Below are positions 1-7,354 of a stretch of 21,054 nucleotides of DNA, piece after piece. The DNA is from a virus. Location of the stretch: the IMG/VR virus record IMGVR_UViG_3300031857_001660, positions 1 through 21,054 of that record. One strand, written 5' to 3'. The notes beneath the pieces were generated by a model. That model ran no database searches, was not told the DNA's origin, and worked only from the letters and a program-made list of their open reading frames with translations. The translations under genes were made by a program, and so were the position numbers. Each line of letters begins with the position of its first letter. Within the stretch, counting starts at the first letter, position 1.

Positions 1-113
1 CTTGAGGCATTGGAAGCAATACGACGCTGACGAGTCGATCCGGCGAACACCTGCCCACCGATCAGATTGATCGGCTTCAAGCCATAAGGCTTGTCAACGG
101 AAGGATAAGCCAT
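1..113 (-). CDS. Probable virion structural protein, N-terminal fragment (runs off left edge)
   Basis: Only the first 37 codons are present, read leftward from the ATG at 113. The protein begins MAYPSVDKPYGLKPINLIGG and continues with a QVFAGSTRQRRIASNA segment. A GGAG Shine-Dalgarno sits about 7 nt upstream of the start. It is the most downstream gene of the leftward head operon, after the scaffold-like gene and a small gene. That is where a coat or other abundant virion protein is expected. I recall similar 'YGLKP-NLIGGQ-FAGSTR' N-termini from uncultured aquatic phages, but this is memory, not a search. Assignment as structural is an inference from position. Confidence 0.6.
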   Translation of the reverse strand, partial: MAYPSVDKPYGLKPINLIGGQVFAGSTRQRRIASNAS

Positions 114-134
114 TTGTTACTCCAAAAAAGAAAG

Positions 135-584
135 TTATTTACCTTTACCGAACGAGGTACTGGACTTGCGTTCATTGAACAGCGGCATCCGTTCGTCGTT
201 CAGTCTCATAAAGTTATTGTCTACGGACTGGATCTGAGCCTTTGCTTGCTGAGCGTAATAATCATCACGCTGCTTCATTAGCTCTTCCGGTGCCTTACAC
301 AACAACAATCCGCCAATCTCAATGTTTCCTTTAAATTTGGAATTGGGATCGGCAACGTGCATCAACTCCGGATGATCTTCAGCCTTCACAGGCTCCCAAC
401 CTTCGCGGAATTTTGCTGCGGTATTCGATGGGTCTGCATTACCCATAATCGAAGTCCGGATGTAGCGGAACACCCAACCCGGCTTCGGCTCAGGGGCCGG
501 TAGCGTCTGGGGTGGAGTCCACTGCTGCTTGCGCTGTGTGGATTCTCTACTTTCAATCTCACGAGCAAGACGATTATCAGCCAT
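135..584 (-). CDS. Conserved phage protein of unknown function, probable virion-associated (149 aa)
   Basis: Soluble, charged protein of 149 residues with no membrane segment and no catalytic motif I recognise. Its middle (about residues 40-105) is hydrophobic and probably folded. The C-terminal third is rich in Gln, Arg and Asn and ends in a basic Ser/Lys tail. Two in-frame ATGs are available. The ATG at 584 is preferred because a GGAG lies 7 nt upstream; the ATG at 590 would have only one base between GGAG and the start. It overlaps the end of the scaffold-like gene by 8 bases, so translation is probably coupled. Its place between scaffold and putative coat genes suggests a head role, unproven. 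Confidence 0.75.
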   Translation of the reverse strand: MADNRLAREIESRESTQRKQQWTPPQTLPAPEPKPGWVFRYIRTSIMGNADPSNTAAKFREGWEPVKAEDHPELMHVADPNSKFKGNIEIGGLLLCKAPEELMKQRDDYYAQQAKAQIQSVDNNFMRLNDERMPLFNERKSSTSFGKGK

Positions 585-1557
585 TGTCATTCTCCAGTTT
601 CATAAGTTCACGTGCGTACTGTTCGTTGCTAAGACCAAGCTTTTTGGCAAGAGCAACTTGAGTCGGTGTCAGGCGTACCTGACGAGGCGCGGTGGACCGC
701 GTTACCGGAGCTACGACAGTAGCCTGTTTTGTGCGAGCAGGCTTTTCAGCCTCCTTCGTTTGAGGAACTTCTTCCTGTTCTACTTCAAAGTAGTCTGGGA
801 ATCGCTTCCTCATCGTCGAGTCGATTTGCTTGTAGTAGTCGTCACTACGCAGATCAACACCGGACCTCTCTAACTTAGCGTGCAAGCCCAGAGCGAGGGC
901 GGTCATCTCCTCGTCTACACCAAACCAAGGGTTCTTCTGCTTCCAGCTTTCGGCTTTTGGGTCAATGACTGGAGCGGCAGGAACCTGTGGTGCCTGTGCT
1001 TGTTGTGTTTGTTGTACACCTGATTCTTGGCTTTGTAAAGCAGGTTGAAATCTAGCGTATTGTTGGATACGAATCTTAGCGTCAGTCATAGCCTCCTGAG
1101 CTTCAGCGATTTTCTCGGCATCGCCTGACTCATAGGCCATCTTCAACTTCTCTTTGGCGACCACTAGTTCGGTATTAGCCGACTTCGTGACCTCTTGGAT
1201 ATAAGCCTTTTCACCATTACCAAGACGTTGCTTCAGCCTCTGGTTCTCTTGGTACTGGGCTTGGGCAAACTTAAGAGCCTCGTCCTTCTCACGGGCGGCG
1301 GCTTCTTTAGCACGACGCTCGTCGTGCCAAACCTTCTTCATCTGGGAGAGGCGCTTCTTAACCTTCTCCGAGTACTCTTCAAGGTCGTCTTTATCAAGCT
1401 CGTCCACTACATCCTTCGGCAGCGGCACGCGACCCCGATCTTCCGGTGGGGTATCGTCGATAACCTCGACCTTAAAGCCGTCATCGGCTTCAGCCTTCTG
1501 GCTGGCCTGCTCCTGCTCTATTTCATCAGGAAACTTAAATTCTTCCTTATCAGCCAT
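577..1557 (-). CDS. Scaffold-like capsid assembly protein (326 aa)
   Basis: The 326-residue protein is very rich in Glu, Lys, Ala and Gln. Residues 1-60 are acidic and probably disordered. About 60-170 is a long predicted coiled coil (the EKVKKRLSQMKKVWHDERRA stretch and its continuation). A Gln/Ala/Pro linker follows near 170-200. The C-terminus is a short helix-turn-helix-like basic end (KKLGLSNEQYARELMKLE). An acidic N-terminus, central coiled coil and basic C-terminal helices are typical of phage scaffolds such as those of T7 and P22. The portal-to-coat position agrees. An AGGAG lies about 8 nt before the ATG. No protease motif is visible. Function is inferred from composition and synteny. 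Confidence 0.7.
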   Translation of the reverse strand: MADKEEFKFPDEIEQEQASQKAEADDGFKVEVIDDTPPEDRGRVPLPKDVVDELDKDDLEEYSEKVKKRLSQMKKVWHDERRAKEAAAREKDEALKFAQAQYQENQRLKQRLGNGEKAYIQEVTKSANTELVVAKEKLKMAYESGDAEKIAEAQEAMTDAKIRIQQYARFQPALQSQESGVQQTQQAQAPQVPAAPVIDPKAESWKQKNPWFGVDEEMTALALGLHAKLERSGVDLRSDDYYKQIDSTMRKRFPDYFEVEQEEVPQTKEAEKPARTKQATVVAPVTRSTAPRQVRLTPTQVALAKKLGLSNEQYARELMKLENDNG

Positions 1558-1569
1558 AACTATCTCTCC

Positions 1570-1947
1570 TTATGCGCGACGGATTCCACGGGGATCTTCG
1601 ACCACCGCTTCTACCGTGTCGTCATTGATGATGCGGAACTCACGACCGTGGATAACCACGCGAGTGCCTGAATACGGACGGGTAAGGACAAAATCGCCTT
1701 CCTTACACCATGGGCCGGTGGGGAACCGGTCCTTGTCTTTGTAGCAGAGGTCTCCCATCTTCACGACGAAGAGCACGACCGTAGTCAGTTCTTCCGTGCG
1801 TTTGGTGTCGTCTGATTTGATGATGCCACCCTCAAACTCCTCTTCTACGTGCGGTACCGCACACAGGATTCGGTAGCCTTTGGGTTCTGGCAGGAGCTTG
1901 GCCTTGGCGGCTTCCTCCTGAGTCTTCTCGATATCAATACTGCTCAT
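1570..1947 (-). CDS. GroES-like co-chaperonin (Cpn10 fold) encoded by the phage (125 aa)
   Basis: After about 20 charged residues, the protein reads KGYRILCAVPHVEEEFEGGI, followed by a hydrophilic stretch. It then has a beta-rich core (VGDL-like MGDLCYKDKDRF, GDFVLTRPYSGTRV, HGREFRIINDDTVEAVV). This matches the order of a Cpn10 barrel. The GGII at 40-43 and the following polar stretch lie where the GroES mobile loop binds GroEL. Phage GroES-like proteins such as T4 gp31 help the host chaperonin fold the coat protein, which fits a gene between portal and scaffold. I chose the ATG at 1947 over a longer upstream frame: it overlaps the previous stop as ATGA and has GAGGA upstream. No large chaperonin subunit is in the window. 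Confidence 0.75.
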   Translation of the reverse strand: MSSIDIEKTQEEAAKAKLLPEPKGYRILCAVPHVEEEFEGGIIKSDDTKRTEELTTVVLFVVKMGDLCYKDKDRFPTGPWCKEGDFVLTRPYSGTRVVIHGREFRIINDDTVEAVVEDPRGIRRA

Positions 1948-2132
1948 TCTTCGTCCATCCTCTTTGCAAGGTCTTTGATGTAGCCAATAGCGAGGTCGAG
2001 ACCCTGTAACGCCCCACATAGCCTTTTGTACTCACCTTCATCCAATTTGCCTTGGATGAGGTTTTCCACGATCAACGTGCGCTCCTCCTTGAGTTTGGTC
2101 TCAAGGTATTCCAGAGCGTTTGAATAGCTCAC
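1944..2132 (-). CDS. Small helical protein of unknown function in the head operon (62 aa)
   Basis: A 62-residue, mostly helical, charged protein (MSYSNALEYLETKLKEERTL at the start, KDLAKRMDEE at the end). It has no cysteine pair, membrane segment or recognised motif. It starts with GTG at 2132, directly after the portal stop codon, with AGGAGG five bases upstream inside the end of the portal gene. It ends in an ATGA overlap with the GroES-like gene. The tight packing and strong ribosome site make it a real gene. A role as a head assembly accessory is only a guess from position. Confidence 0.75.
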   Translation of the reverse strand: MSYSNALEYLETKLKEERTLIVENLIQGKLDEGEYKRLCGALQGLDLAIGYIKDLAKRMDEE

Positions 2133-4679
2133 TTAGTCCTCCTTCTTCTTTGCACCTTTCGGCGGTTGTACTACGGCGCGTGCCGAAGCATCTCTGGTCT
2201 TGGCAATGTCAATTCCCATCCGCAACCCTTCTGCCTGCTGCTTGGCAGACAAGTTGGTTTTGTGCTTTTGGATATCCACGCCAAGTCGCGCAGCATCAAG
2301 CTGCGTTCGGTTCTCAATCTCCTGTTTGCGAAGATCAAGTTCGTCTGCTCTGGCAGCCGCTTCGATCTGCATCTCTTGAGTCTTACGCTGCAACTCAGCC
2401 TGTCGGACTTGAGCATCCAACTGCATCTGCTGAGCTTTAAGCTGCAACTCTTGTTGACGGAATTGAAGTTCCATTTGCTGCATTTGCAGAACCGGGTCCT
2501 GCATCTGCTGTTGTGCCTGCTGCATTTGAGCTTCTTGTTGATCTTTCTGAAGCAACTTGGCAGCGGCTTGTGCGGCAAGGCGCGAGATCTGCAACTCGAC
2601 CTCTTCGGGCAAGTAAGTCTCGTCCTTCTCCGGATCTGGGATAGGCGGCAAAGACGCACCCAGTTGGTTCTCGATTTCTTTGCGATACTGGAACGCCACG
2701 TGCTCCATGATGTGAGCAGCGGCAGCGGCCATGATCTCGTTGGCTTTTGGGTTCTGCCCGACCATCTGTCGAATCTTCGGGTCTTGCATAGCAGCCATGT
2801 GAATCTGCAAATGCGCCTCGTGATCTTGGTAGTAGAACGCCTTGACCGGCTTGCCGTTCAGGATGTCCATGTTCTCCGTGACAGGATCAATCGGCTTCAT
2901 GTCGTCCTTCGACGGCACGATCTTGTTGGCGTTTCGGATGCCAAGCGTCTCAATCATCTGGCGATGCAGATATGGCATGTCATAGATATCAGGTGACTGC
3001 TGCGCCAACTGAAGCACCGCTTGGTACTGCACGATCTTCTGCGACATTGTTGCCGCGTTTGGATCACTGACCGGGATCACATCGACGTTGTCGTAGTCAG
3101 CCTTCTTCGCACTTGGGCTGCCGACTTCCGGCTCGTAGCTGTACTCGTCTGGCGTGTTGTCACGAATGATCGCAGCGAGGAGTTTGAACTCCTGCTTCAT
3201 CGTGTAATAGATGCGAGCCTGCACAGCCGACATCACTTTCAGCACGCGCTCCAAGATGGCGAGCGTCGTACCGACCGGAGCCTGCGAGGACATGTCCGAG
3301 ATTTTGAGGTCCGACACCGCAGCGAAGCGACGTCCTTCTTCAACGACCTTGTCCATCAACATGGCAAGAGTCTGACTCGGCTCCTTGTACGGCAGCGGGA
3401 GGATGTTGTCGCGGATCGCACCAGATGGGATATCTACGTCTCGGAACTCGCCCGGAGCAATAGGCGTATCGTCTCCCTTAATTCGCAACCCGCGCGACTT
3501 GAGACCACCCGGAAGGTTGCTGAGTGTTCCTGCGTCGATAAGCTGGCGAAGAAGTGATGTAGCTGCCTTAGAGTGTCCACCGATAAGGTGGATGAGACCA
3601 AAGTAGTAGAACCCGAAGCCGGGGATGTAACCATAATGAACAAAGTGCTGTCGTTTGGCTTTGAGCTTGTCATCTTCTCTCCAGTTCCTGCGAATCGCTA
3701 GAACCGTTCCAGTTCCCTTCTCGATAGTGACCACATAAGGTAGTGCTATACCGGTCTCGTGATTGTCCTTGTCCACATCCGGATAACCCGGCAGGTCAAT
3801 GCTCACGTGCATCTCAAGCAACTGGAACCTATCGTCCATGCTTGCGCTGAAGCCTTGATCTTCGGCCTTCTGCTTCTCTACCTCATCCATGACGCGCATC
3901 GGCTCACCCAGATCAATGTCTCGGTAGAACCCTGCGTACTGAAGTTTGATTAGTTCATTCTTCGTCTTACGCATGCGGTGCGTAACACGCTCAGCCGTTT
4001 CGATGTTGGCAGCGCCATACGGCACAACGATGTCTTCAGCCGGAATGTAAACAGCTGTTTGTCGATCCAACGATGGGTCGAAGTAGACCTTCTTGAACGC
4101 GTTACCCGCGAGGGCCAGCGAGAGCAGGAGTCGCTCATGCTCAGGCCGATACTCCTTCATCACCTCGGTCAGTTGGTAGTTCATGTCATCTGCAACGCGA
4201 ATGGCAGAATCCTTCTTCTCCGGGGTCTCCTTGCCGATGATCTTGGTCTTGACCGGACCCATCGCTGGGAAGGTCTCCATGATCGTCTCGGACTGGAACT
4301 TGACCGCGCTCTCCATGAGAAGCGGGTGGAACACACCACACGCACCCGGCCACGGCTCGGTACGATCCTCATAGCGAATGCCAAGGATCTTCAAACCTTT
4401 GACGTACGTATCCAACCAGTCCTTGCGCGAAGCCAAGTCCTGCTCGTACTGACCGATCAGGTCGCCAGCGAGACTCTGCAACTCGTTCTCGCTCATGAAG
4501 TCTGCGAGGTTGGCGTCGAAGTCTTCGGCACGGGGACGATCCTTCTGTAAGCTAATCATCATCCCATCAATGCCGATATTGACCTCTTCCGGGTCAACGA
4601 TCTCGATCTCTACCGGCTCCGGGGGAGCAAGTGCTTCCAAACCCAACGGAGCTTCCATCAAACTTTTATCAACGGCCAT
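2133..4679 (-). CDS. Portal protein, large P22-like type (848 aa)
   Basis: 848 residues, the size of the largest podovirus portals. The N-terminal ~45 residues are acidic and proline-rich. Residues ~60-690 form the mixed alpha/beta portal core, with recognisable stretches such as DWLDTYVKGLKILGIRYEDR, WPGACGVFHPLLMESAVKFQ and LPLPYKEPSQTLAMLMDKVV. From about 693 to 820 it becomes a Gln-rich helix, probably a long coiled coil or barrel reaching into the capsid, then ends in a Lys/Glu tail. P22 gp1 has a comparable long C-terminal barrel. The portal is the dodecameric vertex for packaging, and its place directly after the large terminase is classical. An AGGAGA lies 8 nt before the ATG. Assignment rests on size, architecture and synteny. 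Confidence 0.85.
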   Translation of the reverse strand: MAVDKSLMEAPLGLEALAPPEPVEIEIVDPEEVNIGIDGMMISLQKDRPRAEDFDANLADFMSENELQSLAGDLIGQYEQDLASRKDWLDTYVKGLKILGIRYEDRTEPWPGACGVFHPLLMESAVKFQSETIMETFPAMGPVKTKIIGKETPEKKDSAIRVADDMNYQLTEVMKEYRPEHERLLLSLALAGNAFKKVYFDPSLDRQTAVYIPAEDIVVPYGAANIETAERVTHRMRKTKNELIKLQYAGFYRDIDLGEPMRVMDEVEKQKAEDQGFSASMDDRFQLLEMHVSIDLPGYPDVDKDNHETGIALPYVVTIEKGTGTVLAIRRNWREDDKLKAKRQHFVHYGYIPGFGFYYFGLIHLIGGHSKAATSLLRQLIDAGTLSNLPGGLKSRGLRIKGDDTPIAPGEFRDVDIPSGAIRDNILPLPYKEPSQTLAMLMDKVVEEGRRFAAVSDLKISDMSSQAPVGTTLAILERVLKVMSAVQARIYYTMKQEFKLLAAIIRDNTPDEYSYEPEVGSPSAKKADYDNVDVIPVSDPNAATMSQKIVQYQAVLQLAQQSPDIYDMPYLHRQMIETLGIRNANKIVPSKDDMKPIDPVTENMDILNGKPVKAFYYQDHEAHLQIHMAAMQDPKIRQMVGQNPKANEIMAAAAAHIMEHVAFQYRKEIENQLGASLPPIPDPEKDETYLPEEVELQISRLAAQAAAKLLQKDQQEAQMQQAQQQMQDPVLQMQQMELQFRQQELQLKAQQMQLDAQVRQAELQRKTQEMQIEAAARADELDLRKQEIENRTQLDAARLGVDIQKHKTNLSAKQQAEGLRMGIDIAKTRDASARAVVQPPKGAKKKED

Positions 4680-4689
4680 CTAAGTTCTC

Positions 4690-6204
4690 CTAGTAATACC
4701 CTTCACGACGGTGGCTCTTGAACCATTTCGTAGGCTCTGGCTCGTCAGTCGGAAGACGAATAAAACCACCTTGGCGAAAGCGAAGGAGGGCTAGAGTGGT
4801 AGAGTCAACCAAGTCGTCGTTGCTACCGGACGGGAAATCGTTGCACTCCTCAACGACCTCCCATGCCCACCTGCGGTCGGGCACCCAGACTATACCCGCA
4901 GCAAATAGGTCTGATACAGCATTTACTCTGCTGATCTTGTCTTGACCCTTACCCGGCGTGAACTCACTAATCGGCACGCCCATGCGCCGCATCTCTTGAT
5001 ACAGCGCCGCACCGTTGGATTTCTTCTCCACGATGAATGTGTCCGGGTTCCACTCCTTGTACTCCTCCAGCACGAGCGCCTTTAACTCTGGGAACTCCAG
5101 CCGCTGCTTGATCGAGTTCAGGAGGACGATGTTGTAGTTCTTAGTCTCCTCGTTGAAGAAAACCCCCCAAGTCGTCAAGGCGTTGTAGTCCGAGCGGTTA
5201 GTCTTCTCCTGAGCGGCGTCGAGCGACATGATGATGTGTTCGCACTGGGGCGGACTCTCTGCCTCCCACACCTGCCACCACTCACGTTTGATCAGCGCAC
5301 CCTCTTCCGAGGTCGGCTGCTGCATGTACTGAGCCTGCCAGTACCGCACATCCATGCCTGCCTTCTTAGCCAGTAGTTCTTCAATCGTCCAGAAGTCCGG
5401 CCAGAGCGGTTTCTCATTAAGAATCGCCGGGAACTCGACCACTTCCCACTGATCGGCACCTTCTTCACGCAGCATGTGATCTACGATCTTGCCGGTGAGG
5501 TCAGATTTGCTCCACCGCGTCATCACTACGATGATCGCGCCACCCGGCATTAGTCGTTGGACCGGTCCCGACTGGAACCATTCCCAAGCCGGTTCAAAAA
5601 CGTTTGCGCGACCTTGTTTAGCTTCCTGTTCTGAGTGGGGATCATCAATAATGAACAGATCAGCGCCTCGACCAGCAAGAGCACCGCCAACACCGATAGC
5701 AAAATACTCGCCGTTAAAATTAGTACCCCATCGAGAAGCAGATTTAGAGTCGGCCTGAAGCTCAACTTGAGGAAAAACATCATGGTAAAGCTCCGATCCC
5801 ACTAAGTTACGCACGCGCCGACCGAAGTTCACCGCAAGATCCGCAGTGTGAGACGCCATAATGACTTTTTTCTGCGGAAATTTGCCTAAAAACCACGCAG
5901 GAGCGAGGTAACTGATCATCTCTGACTTGCCATGACGCGGGGCGATGTTGACGATCACCCTTTTCTTCACGCCGTTAGCAATATCTTCAAAGATTGCAGC
6001 TAATTTCCGGTGATGGGGGCCAACTTTGTATCCCGGATACACATGATTGATGAAGTCTAAGAAGGAATCCTTGCCAACGGTACGAGTACGCTCGGCCTGA
6101 TACGTCTTTAGTAGCTCTAATGTGCGCCGTTTCTGCTCATCTGGCATGTTCGGCAGCGCCATACGCAGCGCCTTAAGCTTTTCAGGTGTAAGTTGGACGT
6201 TCAT
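4690..6204 (-). CDS. terL: Terminase large subunit (504 aa)
   Basis: ATP-driven DNA packaging motor and headful or cohesive-end nuclease. The ATPase domain has an atypical Walker A, APRHGKSE at residues 88-95, and Walker B LFIIDDPH with acidic D187/D188. A coupling motif VMTRW follows at 227-231. The RNase H-like nuclease domain shows the three acidic sites: SLDAAQ (D329), IVEKKSNG (E393) and NDDLVDS (D463, D464, D467). Length is normal for the family. I prefer the ATG at 6204 to a longer frame because it overlaps the upstream stop codon (ATGA). No good Shine-Dalgarno is seen, so translation is probably coupled to the zinc-ribbon gene. The portal gene follows after 10 bases. Confidence 0.96.
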   Translation of the reverse strand: MNVQLTPEKLKALRMALPNMPDEQKRRTLELLKTYQAERTRTVGKDSFLDFINHVYPGYKVGPHHRKLAAIFEDIANGVKKRVIVNIAPRHGKSEMISYLAPAWFLGKFPQKKVIMASHTADLAVNFGRRVRNLVGSELYHDVFPQVELQADSKSASRWGTNFNGEYFAIGVGGALAGRGADLFIIDDPHSEQEAKQGRANVFEPAWEWFQSGPVQRLMPGGAIIVVMTRWSKSDLTGKIVDHMLREEGADQWEVVEFPAILNEKPLWPDFWTIEELLAKKAGMDVRYWQAQYMQQPTSEEGALIKREWWQVWEAESPPQCEHIIMSLDAAQEKTNRSDYNALTTWGVFFNEETKNYNIVLLNSIKQRLEFPELKALVLEEYKEWNPDTFIVEKKSNGAALYQEMRRMGVPISEFTPGKGQDKISRVNAVSDLFAAGIVWVPDRRWAWEVVEECNDFPSGSNDDLVDSTTLALLRFRQGGFIRLPTDEPEPTKWFKSHRREGYY

Positions 6205-6398
6205 GCGGCAGGAATGTCGTCTATCGGAGCCCAAACTCCCGCTACTGGGAACAAACACTCTTCACAAAAAAGTCTGCCGTCTACCGCGAGATAAAAATTA
6301 GGCTGCTGGCAGTTACCGCAAGCCATGATTGCTACTTCTTCTTCAACTTCAACAGCCTTTTTACTCTTCTTGCCTTTAAATCCAACTATGTCACCCAT
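6201..6398 (-). CDS. Small zinc-ribbon protein between the terminase genes (65 aa)
   Basis: A basic/acidic N-terminal half (GFKGKKSKKAVEVEEEVA) is followed by CGNC and, 15 residues later, CEEC. This is a classic single zinc ribbon that binds nucleic acid or protein. It overlaps the upstream gene by 8 bases and terL by 4, so it is co-translated with the packaging genes. Only a weak GGGG ribosome-site candidate precedes the start. A packaging role is inferred from position alone; a transcription-related zinc ribbon cannot be excluded. Confidence 0.8.
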   Translation of the reverse strand: MGDIVGFKGKKSKKAVEVEEEVAIMACGNCQQPNFYLAVDGRLFCEECLFPVAGVWAPIDDIPAA

Positions 6399-6984
6399 TT
6401 GTTGCCCCGTTCTGATCCGGTAAGAGGTAGTCGTCGGGGTTAATTTCAGGCGTTTCGCTGTCTACTACGCTGTATTCGATGCCTTCCAGCACCTGCATAA
6501 GCTCCTTTTCGACCTCTTCGATGGGCTTAACTTGGTGCGTGATCTCGCTACGCTTCTTAAAGGCGTCTACACCATCGATCTCACCCAACTTTGTAACCGA
6601 TTGGATACGCAACTTAGGGTCTTTAGTCGTCTCAATCTCTACTACGAGCTTATTGATGACGTAGTTTTTTAAGTCAGACAACTCTTTAACGATGGCACCG
6701 TTGGAACGGTAGACCAAACCAGACAAGTAAGCAGTGAATTCGTCCGAGTGCATCGAGTATTCAGGCCGCAACTCGGGATCTTCCATCATTTTTCTAGCCA
6801 TTTCCTCGGCAGCATCCCTGTCTTTCTCAGTTGGGATGATGGGCTGGCTGGTCAGATCGGATATCAACTTAATAGTCCTGACCCTCATATTGAGTTCTTC
6901 TACAGGAGTGAGGTCAGGCAAGGCTTCTGCCGCGTTAGCGGGAAGCGGTATGGTCTCGTCGATGTATGGAACAAGTGTCTGCAT
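6391..6984 (-). CDS. Probable terminase small subunit / packaging protein (197 aa)
   Basis: First gene of the leftward operon, 197 residues from the ATG at 6984. A TTG nine bases upstream could extend it by three residues but has no ribosome site. The sequence is mostly helical: N-terminal LTPVEELNMRVRTIKLISDL, a middle with SMHSDEFTAYLSGLVYRSNG, then a coiled segment VEEVEKELMQVLEG-like near residue 165 and a loose acidic C-terminus. Small terminases are commonly helical, oligomeric, of this size, and located just before terL. I do not see a clear helix-turn-helix, so the assignment depends mainly on synteny. It could be another packaging accessory. Confidence 0.55.
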   Translation of the reverse strand: MQTLVPYIDETIPLPANAAEALPDLTPVEELNMRVRTIKLISDLTSQPIIPTEKDRDAAEEMARKMMEDPELRPEYSMHSDEFTAYLSGLVYRSNGAIVKELSDLKNYVINKLVVEIETTKDPKLRIQSVTKLGEIDGVDAFKKRSEITHQVKPIEEVEKELMQVLEGIEYSVVDSETPEINPDDYLLPDQNGATNG

Positions 6985-7008
6985 GGGCCTCAACCCAAGT
7001 AATAGCCG

Positions 7009-7039
7009 ATTATATAAAGGAATCTTTAGGTTCCATCAA
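7009..7039 (-). promoter_or_regulatory. Candidate promoter for the leftward structural operon
   Basis: Read on the minus strand, TTGATG (7039-7034) is followed after 17 bases by TATATA (7016-7011), overlapping a perfect TATAAT (7014-7009). Transcription would start near 7003, about 20 nt before the first ATG at 6984. The TTGAT -35 core resembles those of the two rightward promoters at 8864 and 9992. No CTGACNNNGTCAG site is nearby, so late and early regions may be controlled differently. Confidence 0.5.
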
Positions 7040-7173
7040 GGGGGGTGTTTCTATACGAAGGGGGTGGGGTCCGAACATTGGAAAAATGTGAAGTGATTTG
7101 TGCGGATTAGATTGTATAAGTTGTTGGTCGGGACTCCTAACGCTGGCGAGGGGGGTGGGATACGGTGGGGTCG
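7039..7173 (+). repeat. Two G-rich blocks in the divergent control region
   Basis: Runs of G lie at 7040-7045, 7060-7064 and 7066-7069, and again at 7150-7155, 7157-7159 and 7167-7170. The nonamer AGGGGGGTG occurs at 7039-7047 and 7149-7157, each time followed a few bases later by ATACG. The rest of 6985-7250 holds no credible gene. The blocks could fold as G-quadruplexes or act as protein sites upstream of the structural promoter. Function unknown. Confidence 0.45.
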
Positions 7174-7251
7174 GCTAGATCTGACTCTGGCTGCTATGCC
7201 TAGAACTTGTCCTTACGATTTTTCTGCCTGCCATCCTGCTTTGACCGCGCT

Positions 7252-7264
7252 CTGACACTGTCAG
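7252..7264. promoter_or_regulatory. Dyad operator site 1, CTGACACTGTCAG, overlapping a promoter -35
   Basis: Exact match to the window-wide motif CTGACNNNGTCAG with T and A flanks. It covers the expected -35 position of the promoter whose -10 box is at 7277-7282. A protein bound here would compete directly with RNA polymerase, or activate it by contact. Confidence 0.75.
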
Positions 7265-7282
7265 ACTCGAGTGTGGTATAAT
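7252..7282 (+). promoter_or_regulatory. Rightward promoter with extended -10 (TGGTATAAT)
   Basis: A consensus TATAAT at 7277-7282 is preceded by TGG, giving an extended -10 that can work with a weak -35. The -35 zone is occupied by the dyad operator; its CTGACA is 19 bases from the -10, one mismatch from TTGACA. Transcription is expected to start near 7289, at the foot of a leader hairpin, 66 nt before the ATG at 7355. Confidence 0.6.
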
Positions 7283-7288
7283 GGAATC

Positions 7289-7337
7289 ATGTTGGACGTA
7301 CCAACATCGTGTTACCCGCCACGGTCTGCGGGGTTTT
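7289..7337 (+). promoter_or_regulatory. Structured 5' leader: two hairpins, the second attenuator-like
   Basis: Right at the predicted transcription start, ATGTTGG (7289-7295) pairs perfectly with CCAACAT (7301-7307) around a 5-base loop. A second hairpin pairs CCCGC (7315-7319) with GCGGG (7328-7332) and is followed by GTTTT, as in a weak intrinsic terminator. The gene's Shine-Dalgarno follows at once. Attenuation or RNA protection are plausible. A start codon within the leader (ATG at 7289, in frame with the gene) is less likely because it would sit at the very 5' end. Confidence 0.4.
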
Positions 7338-7354
7338 GTGGAGATGTCACTACC

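Noticed and set aside
1948-2019. Longer N-terminus for the GroES-like protein
   Set aside because: It runs inside the upstream 62-residue gene with Trp/Arg-rich sequence. The ATG at 1947 with ATGA overlap fits the Cpn10 length.
2166-2996. 276-codon frame on the plus strand, Leu-rich
   Set aside because: It is antisense to the Gln-rich end of the portal gene; CAG/CTG codons read backward give leucine. No ribosome site.
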